Origin: an uncultured Collinsella sp.
GTDB lineage: Bacteria > Actinomycetota > Coriobacteriia > Coriobacteriales > Coriobacteriaceae
Assembly (NCBI GenBank): GCA_958438125.1
Contig: CAUBQN010000009.1
Location: 1-26,463, forward strand
Reading direction: 5' to 3'
DNA: 26,463 nt
In this document: one piece after another, positions 1 to 7,245 of the stretch
Numbering within the stretch: position 1 is the stretch's first letter
Layout: the number at the start of each line of letters is the position of its first letter
The notes under the pieces: model-generated
Database searches by the model: none
What the model was told of the DNA's origin: nothing
What the model saw: only the letters and a program-made list of their open reading frames with translations
Position numbers and translations under genes: made by a program

Positions 1-1111
1 CCATGACCGAGTTGACGCGACCGAGCTGCTCGAGCGGAGCCGTCGTTTGCACGATCGTGTTGTGGAGCGGGTTGACGACGCCCCAGGCCACGCCTAGGGC
101 AATCTGGCCGACAAGAGCTACGCCTACGTACGGCGTTCCCACGTAGAGCAGGCTTCCCAGGCCCACGGACATGAGCGCCACAAGCAGCGTTTTGAGGTTG
201 ACCAGGTGCGGCGGCAAGCCGAGCGCGAGGACGGCGCCCAGCACCGCGCCCACACCGCTGGCCGACGAGAGCCAGCCCATCCACTCGACTCCGACGTGCA
301 GGACATCGCGGTAGAAGAACGACTCCAGCGGATCGAAAGCTCCATAGCCAAAGTTCGAAAGGAAAATAATGCAGAACAGCAGGGCGAGGACGCTGTTGGT
401 AAAGACTGTCTTGATGCTGGTCGCAAAGGTGACGCGGGTGGACGCGCTGGAGTTGGAGCTTTGTCCCGCACGCTCCCCTTCCTCTGCCGAATCGGCATCC
501 GCATGCCCGGCGACATGGCTGGTCTGCGGCCTAAAGCCCCAACCGGCAATGAGCGCCAACGCGGTAAAGAGCATCATGAGCACGAACACCGCGCGCGACG
601 ACGCAGCCGCCGCGACAAAGCCGCCCAGCGTGGGGCCAACGATGATACTCACGTTTGAAAACATGGCGATGGCGGAGTTGATGTCTTTGAGCTCGACAGG
701 ATCGTCGGTGAGATACGCCGGATAGGACGTGGCGATGGGCTGGGCGAACCCCATCACAAAGCCCAGGAGCACCGCGCCGAGCAGGACGATGCCGGTCGCG
801 CTGCCAAAAACGAGGATCGCCGCGCCGGTTGCCAGCGTGCCCACGATGCTCAGCAAGAAATGACGGCGCGGGCCCCAGGCGTCGAGCGCCGCACCGCCCG
901 CAAAGGATCCCAAGATCACGAATACGTTCATAAAAAGGACGGCCAGCGATGTCGCCACGACCGAGGCATCGTCTGCATAGGTGAGCGTTCCGATGACGCC
1001 GATAAAGTAGCTGGTCTGAAAACCGGTGTAGATGAGAAAGCGCATCGCCACCAGGCGCTTGGCCTGCACGGACAGCGATGATTGAGGCTTTGAGAAAAGA
1101 GAGGCAAGCAT
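1..1111 (-). CDS. MFS transporter, C-terminus cut by window edge
   Basis: This is a major facilitator superfamily permease of the inner membrane; the substrate cannot be read from the sequence. About 370 codons are open from the ATG at 1111 to position 1 with no stop, so the 3' end lies outside the window. The N-terminus MLASLFSKPQ is followed by regularly spaced hydrophobic helices, the loop GGAALDAWGPRR between helices 2 and 3 typical of MFS motif A, a hydrophilic central linker around residues 200-230 (rich in D, E, S), and a second helical half. An AAGGAG ribosome site ends 5 nt before the ATG. It lies on the same strand as moaC-mobB but 385 nt downstream of it, with repeats between, so it is probably a separate unit. 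Drug or sugar efflux are both possible; the family call is sure, the role is not. Confidence 0.88.
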   Translation of the reverse strand, partial: MLASLFSKPQSSLSVQAKRLVAMRFLIYTGFQTSYFIGVIGTLTYADDASVVATSLAVLFMNVFVILGSFAGGAALDAWGPRRHFLLSIVGTLATGAAILVFGSATGIVLLGAVLLGFVMGFAQPIATSYPAYLTDDPVELKDINSAIAMFSNVSIIVGPTLGGFVAAAASSRAVFVLMMLFTALALIAGWGFRPQTSHVAGHADADSAEEGERAGQSSNSSASTRVTFATSIKTVFTNSVLALLFCIIFLSNFGYGAFDPLESFFYRDVLHVGVEWMGWLSSASGVGAVLGAVLALGLPPHLVNLKTLLVALMSVGLGSLLYVGTPYVGVALVGQIALGVAWGVVNPLHNTIVQTTAPLEQLGRVNSVM

Positions 1112-1284
1112 GGAGACTCCTTGTTTCACACGAATGCGGACGGTGGGCATTCGCCACCGTCTGTCAAATCAATCTATCCGCATGAAACATTAAGGACGCA
1201 TCAAGCCCCTTCTCTCCGTTTTTCGCCCGTCATGAACTACTTGGTAGATTGTAAGACATGTCCCAAACATCTACTAAAGCAAAA

Positions 1285-1319
1285 TCCACCACAAAGGTGC
1301 CTGGCCCCTTTGTGGTGGA
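1285..1319. repeat. REP-like palindrome, GGTGCCTGGCCCC core
   Basis: A perfect 13-bp inverted repeat (TCCACCACAAAGG / CCTTTGTGGTGGA) encloses a 9-nt loop. A second member with the same core lies at 15248-15279, 14 kb away. A related CCTGTCCCTTTTTGG string follows at about 1355-1370. The layout resembles REP sequences spread by IS200-like REP-associated transposases, but no such transposase is in the window. Confidence 0.75.
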
Positions 1320-1390
1320 AATGACGTTTGCCCAGATAAAACGGCCAAAATAAACCTGTCCCTTTTTGGCATGTTATGGCAGCGCAGCGA

Positions 1391-1490
1391 GCCGGTTCCA
1401 AGTGCCCCAGGTCGCCCCGAAAGAGGAGCGACGCGTACTTTGGTACGCGAGCGACGGCTTGAGGGGCGAGATGGGGTGCTTGGGGCCGGC
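1391..1490. repeat. 100-nt imperfect hairpin after moaC-mobB
   Basis: The outer arms 1391-1409 and 1472-1490 pair along their whole length if G-U pairs are allowed on the plus-strand RNA. A second helix pairs 1412-1418 with 1463-1469, and the tip is a perfect CGCGTAC-TTTG-GTACGCG stem-loop at 1432-1449. It begins 7 nt beyond the moaC-mobB stop but has no T-run. The remaining part of the 385-nt gap holds only the palindrome at 1285 and no gene. Confidence 0.6.
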
Positions 1491-1496
1491 GCAGCG

Positions 1497-2798
1497 TTAA
1501 GCCTGAAGGTGATCTTGGATGAGATCGCAGATGGCTCGGGCGTCGTTGATGTTGATGGCTCGGGTCGCAAAGCCGGCGTCGAAGGCCTGGCGTGCCAGGG
1601 CCTCGTTGCAGGCAAGGGCCAGCGTGTGACCGTCGACCAGGTCGAGCGAGCTCTTGCCGCGCAGACGGTCGACACCGGAGCGCGCGACCACGATGTTGTC
1701 GAAGCCCTCGGTCTTGTAGCCCTCGATGATCACCACGTCGACATCGTTGTAACGCGACAGCAGCTCGCGCGCGGGCATCTCGTCCTCCTCGCGCGTGTCG
1801 GCGTACTCCGCCCAGCGCGTGGCGCAGATGAGGCCCACGTGCTTGGATCCGGCTTGGTGATGGCGCCAGGTGTCCTTAGCGGGCACATCGATATCAAAGC
1901 CGTGATGCCCATGATGCTTAAGCGAACCCACGCGCAGGCCGCGGCGGGTGAGCTCGGCGATAACCTTCTCGACAAGTGTGGTCTTGCCCGAGTTTTGGTA
2001 GCCGATAAACGCAATCGCGGGGACGGCCGGTGCCGGAGCTGCGGGCGCAACGGCGACGGGTGCGCTCGCGGGCGCGGCACCGTCAGCGGCCACGGCCTCA
2101 ACAGCAGCGGCCTGGCGCTCTGCGCGATCCCACACACCCGAGCGGCCGCCCTCCTTGTGCAGCAGGCGCACATCGACGATCTCCATGCCGCGATCGACTG
2201 CCTTGCACATGTCATAGATCGTAAGACATGCGGCGCTCGCTCCGGTCAGAGTCTCCATCTCAATACCCGTCTTGCCCGTCACGCCCGCCGTGACCAGTAC
2301 GTGAAAGCCAACCTGCCCGTCCGTGCGCGCCGGTGCCCAGCCCTCGGGCACGTCCTCGGCCGGCGTCCCCGCCGCAGCGATGGGCGCAATATCGCACTTG
2401 CTCTTGGTAATGAGCAGCGGATGGCACATGGGGATGATGTCGCTCGTGCGCTTGATGGCCATGATGCCCGCCACGCGCGCGCAGGCGAGCACATCGCCCT
2501 TTTTGGCGCGGTCCTGCAGCACCATGGCCTGCGTCTCGGGATGCATGAGGATGGTGCCCTCGGCGATGGCGATGCGGTGGGTCTCGGCCTTGTCGGACAC
2601 GTCGACCATGCGTACCTCGCCCTTGGCGTCCACGTGCGTCAGCTCGTCACGACGGGCGTCGCGGGCGGGCTCGGCGGCAGCGCTGGCAGTCGGCTGTGCG
2701 TCTGCAACGGCATCGGTGGCCGCAGCCGTGACTTTGTGGGCAGACATCGCGGCCCTGCGAGCGGCCTTGGTGGCATCGGCGTACCTGCTCTTGGCCAT
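1497..2798 (-). CDS. MoaC-MobB fusion (molybdenum cofactor biosynthesis)
   Basis: This 433-residue protein joins two molybdenum cofactor enzymes. After an Ala-rich 50-residue leader, residues about 53-225 are MoaC (cyclic pyranopterin monophosphate synthase), with the MCHPL motif at 124-128 and the active-site pair D196/K199 in DMCKAVDRG. A 35-residue Ala/Pro linker leads to MobB (residues about 260-433), the GTP-binding adaptor for guanine dinucleotide attachment, with P-loop GYQNSGKTT at 266-274 and DVDVVIIEGYK further on. I chose the ATG at 2798 because a CGGAGGA ribosome site sits just before it, inside the end of moaA; the open frame extends 15 codons further upstream but that lies within moaA. 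It follows moaA by 4 nt, so the two are one operon and probably translationally coupled. MoaC and MobB are usually separate proteins. Confidence 0.93.
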   Translation of the reverse strand: MAKSRYADATKAARRAAMSAHKVTAAATDAVADAQPTASAAAEPARDARRDELTHVDAKGEVRMVDVSDKAETHRIAIAEGTILMHPETQAMVLQDRAKKGDVLACARVAGIMAIKRTSDIIPMCHPLLITKSKCDIAPIAAAGTPAEDVPEGWAPARTDGQVGFHVLVTAGVTGKTGIEMETLTGASAACLTIYDMCKAVDRGMEIVDVRLLHKEGGRSGVWDRAERQAAAVEAVAADGAAPASAPVAVAPAAPAPAVPAIAFIGYQNSGKTTLVEKVIAELTRRGLRVGSLKHHGHHGFDIDVPAKDTWRHHQAGSKHVGLICATRWAEYADTREEDEMPARELLSRYNDVDVVIIEGYKTEGFDNIVVARSGVDRLRGKSSLDLVDGHTLALACNEALARQAFDAGFATRAININDARAICDLIQDHLQA

Positions 2799-2802
2799 AT
2801 GA

Positions 2803-3858
2803 TCATCCTCCGATTTGGGACATAAATCGTTGCGTGCCCTCAATTATCGCGTGTTCCTGCGGTTTGTGGGCCACGGCATCGCGCCAAATCGAAAGTACCT
2901 GCATATCATCACCACGGCGCAGCGCCTCACGCACCGAATACTCAGCATCGCTGAACAGGCACGGACGCACGTCGCCATCGGCCGTCAGGCGCAGACGGTT
3001 GCAATTCGCACAAAAATGGTTGGACATGGCGCTGATGAAGCCAACCGTTCCCGCCGCGCCCGGAAAGTGCCAATAGCGCGCAGGGCCCGCGCCGGCAGGA
3101 GCGTCGTTGATGTCGAGCGGCTCGAGCTCGCCAAGTCCCGTCGCGGCGGCCCCGGCATTGATGTGCGCCCGCAGCTCGTCGCTCGACACGGTATCGCTCG
3201 CGTCCCACAGCTCGGGATTGAGCGCGGGCGCATGCGGGTCCACAGTGCAATGCGAGCTCGTGCGCTCGTCGCCGATGGGCATATATTCGATAAAGCGCAG
3301 GTGGATGGGGCGGTCGACGGTCAGTCGTGCGAGGGCCGCCACATCCTGGTTGAGCCGGCGCACCACAACGCAGTTGACCTTAACGGGCTCAAAGCCCCAA
3401 GCCAGTGCCGCGTCGATGCCCGCCATGGTCTGCTCGAGCCGACCCAGGCGCGTGATCTTTCCAAACAGCGCAGGGTCGAGTGTGTCGAGCGAGATGTTAA
3501 CGCGGTTAAGCCCGGCATCTTTGAGCTGCGGCGCCAGCTTGGGCAGCAGGGCGCCGTTGGTGGTGAGCGAGATGTCCTCGATCTGCGGGATCGCGCGGAT
3601 GTCGCGAATGAGCGGGATGATGCGGCGGCTGACCAGCGGCTCGCCGCCCGTCAGGCGCACGCGGCGAATGCCCTCCCCCGCCACCAGGCGCACAAAGTGG
3701 GCGATTTCCTCGGCGCTGAGCAGCTCGTCGTGTGCGCGGGGCGCCACGCCATCGGCCGGCATGCAGTAAATGCAGCGGAAATTGCACTTGTCGGTAACGG
3801 CAATGCGCAGGTAGTTGATATCGCGGCCAAAACCGTCATGTTGCACGTGCCCGTCCAC
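2803..3858 (-). CDS. moaA: GTP 3',8-cyclase MoaA
   Basis: MoaA is the radical SAM enzyme that starts molybdopterin synthesis by rearranging GTP to 3',8-cyclo-GTP; MoaC, encoded next, makes cyclic pyranopterin monophosphate from it. The radical SAM cluster motif CNFRCIYC has C25, C29 and C32, followed by LTGGEPL. The second, substrate-binding 4Fe-4S cluster is seen near the C-terminus as CANCNRLRLTADGDVRPC, the usual CxxC-13-C spacing. The length of 351 residues is slightly above the usual 330. The start is GTG at 3858, backed by GGGGAGG 5 nt upstream; no ATG gives as good a site. First gene of the moaA/moaC-mobB operon. No other moa, mog or moe genes lie in the window. Confidence 0.96.
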   Translation of the reverse strand: MDGHVQHDGFGRDINYLRIAVTDKCNFRCIYCMPADGVAPRAHDELLSAEEIAHFVRLVAGEGIRRVRLTGGEPLVSRRIIPLIRDIRAIPQIEDISLTTNGALLPKLAPQLKDAGLNRVNISLDTLDPALFGKITRLGRLEQTMAGIDAALAWGFEPVKVNCVVVRRLNQDVAALARLTVDRPIHLRFIEYMPIGDERTSSHCTVDPHAPALNPELWDASDTVSSDELRAHINAGAAATGLGELEPLDINDAPAGAGPARYWHFPGAAGTVGFISAMSNHFCANCNRLRLTADGDVRPCLFSDAEYSVREALRRGDDMQVLSIWRDAVAHKPQEHAIIEGTQRFMSQIGG

Positions 3859-3990
3859 GCAATCCTCCCCTCACGCGGCGTTTTATTCTTCGGAAAACAT
3901 AATACCCCACGAGAGAATCATGCCGACACCCGTACGACAGGACAAGTCGCTTCGAGCAAGACCGGCTTCCCGAGCCCATCCTCAGCACGT

Positions 3991-4055
3991 AAACCATCAC
4001 AACATTCGATGCTTTTCCCGTTTTTGGCGAAAAACGTCGAATGTTGTGATGGTTT
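3991..4055. repeat. Hairpin repeat, copy 1 (ACCATCACAACATTCG family)
   Basis: Perfect 19-bp arms at 3991-4009 and 4037-4055 enclose a second nested stem (CGTTTTT at 4019-4025 with AAAAACG at 4030-4036). A copy in the same orientation, differing at two positions in 61, lies at 5235-5295. This copy starts 39 nt beyond the stop of the minus-strand gene at 4094, so it may act as its 3' end. Confidence 0.85.
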
Positions 4056-4093
4056 GCCTGCCCACGGCACCCCGTAGAAGGACCAGAACGCCC

Positions 4094-5131
4094 CTAAAGG
4101 CCGCCATCCCAGTGTCGAATCACGAATTCTCGCAGGTCGTTCTGCCGCTTTTGGAACGCTTCGCTTCGGTCGCACTTGAGGCCCATAGCGAGCGCGATGG
4201 CGTTCATCGCCCGGTGCAATTGCAGCTGATGGGCAAACTGAGTCCCGGTGAGGACGATCATCCTAAAGCCCAGCGCGCTCAGCACGGTCATACGCTCCGC
4301 GTCCGACGCGCTGCGCTGTTTATCAAGATGGTCCGAGCCGTTGTATTCAATCCCCGTACCGCTTGCAGGCGCATATACGTCGATCTCGAAATACCCGGCC
4401 TTAGCGAGATACTTGAACTCGCTGGGAACATCCACTCGATGGTTGAGCTCGATCTTGGCGTATCCCAGCCCGCCCTGGGAACGTTTTGCTACGACCATGA
4501 TTGCGGTGGCCGTCTCCATGGGCGACCGCGCGCCATCGTGCACGCGCTTGAGCGCGGCGGCCGCGCGTACAGCCCCCTGACGAGATCGGTTCTCATTGCA
4601 ATAGGCAATCAAGTCGGCAACGGTATACCTCTGCCCCATCTCGATATAATCGCCTGTCGACAGATGATTCAAATGGTATCGGGCGCAGATTTCGTAGCCA
4701 TATTCCAGCTGCTCGGGCTCGTTCATCCACGAACCCGCTTGGACAAAGCACATGACCTCATCAACCACTAGAAGGCCCTCTGCCACCTCGATAAGATGGC
4801 CTGGAGGTACCGGCGCCCCAAACACGTGGCACCTAAATCCAGCCGGCGTCGAGCGCTCAAAATCAAAGTTGACGAGCGTGTCGATATGATCGAGCTCTTC
4901 TCGTGGAATACCAAGTGAGACCAGGTAGTCGGCGACAATCTCGACCGCCGCTGAAGCCCTCAGCCCCTTGGCATCAAGCCCCAGTTTGGGCAGGCTCGCG
5001 GTCGACTCCGCCTCGTCGGCAAGCGAGTCCTCATCGTATAGACTGCTTGCTCGCGAGAGCGGCTCGGATGGGCGCGCCACGTTGTGGTACAGCCAGGCAG
5101 TCTTATGGGACAGGACGATCGGCAGGTCCAT
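4094..5131 (-). CDS. Hypothetical protein with Vsr/DUF559-like nuclease domain
   Basis: I do not recognise a named family for the whole 345-residue protein. The C-terminal third reads like the PD-(D/E)xK fold found in DUF559 and AbiEi-type C-terminal domains: RSPMET at 202-207, FEIDVY with D251, GIEYNGSDH with E262 and H268, then D277 and R280, and a final beta-strand FRMIVLTGTQF. The N-terminus (VLSHKTAWLYH) resembles the start of AbiEi-like winged-helix proteins, where a promoter-like TAA/LHG motif occurs, but this is weak. A GGAGGG ribosome site precedes the ATG. The gene stands alone, bracketed by two copies of the same hairpin at 3991 and 5235. A defence or DNA-repair role is possible, but enzymatic activity is not shown; the lysine of the motif appears to be N264. 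Confidence 0.7.
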   Translation of the reverse strand: MDLPIVLSHKTAWLYHNVARPSEPLSRASSLYDEDSLADEAESTASLPKLGLDAKGLRASAAVEIVADYLVSLGIPREELDHIDTLVNFDFERSTPAGFRCHVFGAPVPPGHLIEVAEGLLVVDEVMCFVQAGSWMNEPEQLEYGYEICARYHLNHLSTGDYIEMGQRYTVADLIAYCNENRSRQGAVRAAAALKRVHDGARSPMETATAIMVVAKRSQGGLGYAKIELNHRVDVPSEFKYLAKAGYFEIDVYAPASGTGIEYNGSDHLDKQRSASDAERMTVLSALGFRMIVLTGTQFAHQLQLHRAMNAIALAMGLKCDRSEAFQKRQNDLREFVIRHWDGGL

Positions 5132-5234
5132 GAGCCCTCCAATGGAGTCGGATAACCAACCTTATTCCCCTGCTCACGGGTCCGCACACCTTCGTGCACA
5201 AGAAAGCAATTCCACCCGGTCGAGTGGCAGAAAA

Positions 5235-5295
5235 ACCATCACAACATTCGATGCTTTTCCCGTTTTTGGCAAAAAACATCGAATGTTGTGATGGT
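5235..5295 (-). terminator. Hairpin repeat, copy 2; probable ABC operon terminator
   Basis: Perfect 19-bp arms (5235-5253 and 5277-5295) followed on the minus strand by a TTTTT tract. It begins 51 nt after the stop of the ABC transporter operon and matches an intrinsic terminator. The same sequence family as the hairpin at 3991-4055. Confidence 0.7.
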
Positions 5296-5346
5296 CTGAG
5301 GTGAGGTGAGGGGCACGGAGGGATCAAAGCATCGTGCTCGAACGGG

Positions 5347-7245
5347 TTAATCCAGCTCTTTTAAGCCATGCGCCAGCTGCCAGTACTCGCCGTGCTGGGC
5401 GAGCAGCTCTTCGTGCGTGCCGCGCTCGATGATGCGGCCGTGTTCGAGGACCATGATGGCGTCGGCGTCGCGGACAGTGGGCAGGCGGTGCGCGATCATA
5501 AACGTGGTGCGACCGCGCATGATGCGGTCCATACCGCGCTCGATGAGCTTTTCGGTACGCGTGTCGATGGAACTCGTGGCCTCGTCCAGGATGAGCACCG
5601 GCGGATCGGCGACGGCCACGCGCGCGATGGCGAGCAGCTGACGCTGACCCTGCGACAGGTTGGCGCCGTCGGCCGTGACCGGTGTGTCGTAGCCCCGCGG
5701 CAGGCGGCGGATAAACGAGTCGGCGCAGGCGGCCTCGGCAGCGGCGCGCACCTCCTCGTCGGTCGCGTCGAGCTTGCCAAAGCGGATGTTCTGCGCAATG
5801 GTGCCGCTAAACAGGTGCGTGTCCTGCAGCACAATGCCGAGCGACCCGCGCAGGCTGGCCTTGGCAATGTGCTTGACGTCGATGCCGTCGTACGTGATCT
5901 CGCCGTCATCGACCTCGTAGAAGCGGTTGATGAGGTTGGTAATGGTCGTCTTGCCGGCGCCCGTGGAGCCCACAAACGCAATCTTTTGCCCCGGCTTGGC
6001 AAACAGGTTGAGGTCCGTGAGCACGCGGGCGCCCGGCACGTAGGAAAAGTCCACGGCATGGAAGCGCACGTCGCCGGCAAGCGGGACCAAGCCGCACGTG
6101 AGCTCGGTGCCGTCGGCGGCCACCGCGCGGCCCGACTCATCAACGGCTGCCACGTCATGCAAGTGCCCGTACGCGCCCACGCCCTGGCCCTCGGGAATCT
6201 TCCACGCCCACGCGGCGTCGCCCGTCTGCACCAGCTCCACGCAGCCCTCGTCCACCTCGGGCTCAAGGTCCATAGCCGCAAACAGGCGCTCGGCACCGGC
6301 CAACGCGTTGAGCAAGAAGTTGCCGAGCTGCGTAAACTGGTTGATGGGCATGGCGGCCTGGCGCACAAAGACCAGGTAGCTTGCAAGTGCGCCCACATCG
6401 GCGAGCCCCTTGATGCAGAGCATGCCGCCCGCCACGGCGACGATGGCATAGTTGACGTAGCCAATCACGACGGTCATAGGCACCATGGAGTTGGCATAGC
6501 TCACGGCGGCGGTGCCGGTGCGGCGAAGCTCGTCGTTGCGGAAGGTGAAGCCGGCAACATTCGCCGCCTCGCGGTTAAAGACCTTGATGACCTTTTGACC
6601 CGAGACCATCTCTTCGATATATCCGTCCAGGTCGCCAAGCGATGCCTGCTGGGCGGCAAAGAAGCGCTTAGAGCGCGCGCCCGAGTAGCGCGCATACAGC
6701 ACAATGGCCGCATCGCACACGAGTGTGATAATCGTGAGCTGCCAGTTAAGGATGATGAGCATAGCCGTGGTGCCCACAACCTGAATGGCGGCCTGAATCA
6801 CGTTGGCAAAGCTGTTGTTGAGTGCCTCGGAGACGGTGTCGACATCGTTGGTGAAAAAACTCATGATGTCGCCCGAGCGCGTGCTGTCAAAATAACAGAG
6901 CGGCAGCGTCTGGATGTGCGCGAACAGGTCGCGGCGAATATCGGACACCACGCGTTGGGCCGCGCGCACCATAATCTGCGAGTAGCCCAGGGCCGAGAGC
7001 ACGCCCGCGGCGTAGATGATCGCCGTCAGGATAACCTGCTTGGCAAGCAGTTCCTCCCCGCCCGTGGCCAAACCGTTAACGATGGGACGCACCATGTAGG
7101 TGCCGACGAGGCTCGCGATGGCGGCGACGGAGGCGAGCACGCCCACCGCAAGCAGCGAGAACTTGGCATGCCCCATGTAGGAGAGCAAGCGGCGCACCGT
7201 GCGCTTGAGGTCGGCCGGGCGTGCTTGGGCTGCGGTCTTAGGCAC
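5347..7245 (-). CDS. ABC exporter half-transporter, canonical ATP site subunit
   Basis: This 632-residue fused TMD-NBD half-transporter pairs with the product of the overlapping upstream gene. The N-terminal 330 or so residues carry the six-helix exporter domain; a hydrophilic insert of about 60 residues (rich in acidic residues) lies between it and the nucleotide-binding domain. The ATPase has Walker A GSTGAGKTT, Walker B LILDEATSSID with the catalytic Glu, H-loop MIAHRL with His, and a signature written LSQGQ rather than LSGGQ. That altered signature faces the degenerate site of the partner, as in known heterodimeric exporters such as BmrCD and TM287/288. The start is GTG at 7245, with a GAAGGGGGTGAG site just upstream, overlapping the end of the upstream gene by 8 nt; an open frame runs 224 codons further but there it is only antisense to or out of frame with the first gene. 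Substrate unknown, drug or lipid export likely. Confidence 0.93.
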   Translation of the reverse strand: MPKTAAQARPADLKRTVRRLLSYMGHAKFSLLAVGVLASVAAIASLVGTYMVRPIVNGLATGGEELLAKQVILTAIIYAAGVLSALGYSQIMVRAAQRVVSDIRRDLFAHIQTLPLCYFDSTRSGDIMSFFTNDVDTVSEALNNSFANVIQAAIQVVGTTAMLIILNWQLTIITLVCDAAIVLYARYSGARSKRFFAAQQASLGDLDGYIEEMVSGQKVIKVFNREAANVAGFTFRNDELRRTGTAAVSYANSMVPMTVVIGYVNYAIVAVAGGMLCIKGLADVGALASYLVFVRQAAMPINQFTQLGNFLLNALAGAERLFAAMDLEPEVDEGCVELVQTGDAAWAWKIPEGQGVGAYGHLHDVAAVDESGRAVAADGTELTCGLVPLAGDVRFHAVDFSYVPGARVLTDLNLFAKPGQKIAFVGSTGAGKTTITNLINRFYEVDDGEITYDGIDVKHIAKASLRGSLGIVLQDTHLFSGTIAQNIRFGKLDATDEEVRAAAEAACADSFIRRLPRGYDTPVTADGANLSQGQRQLLAIARVAVADPPVLILDEATSSIDTRTEKLIERGMDRIMRGRTTFMIAHRLPTVRDADAIMVLEHGRIIERGTHEELLAQHGEYWQLAHGLKELD

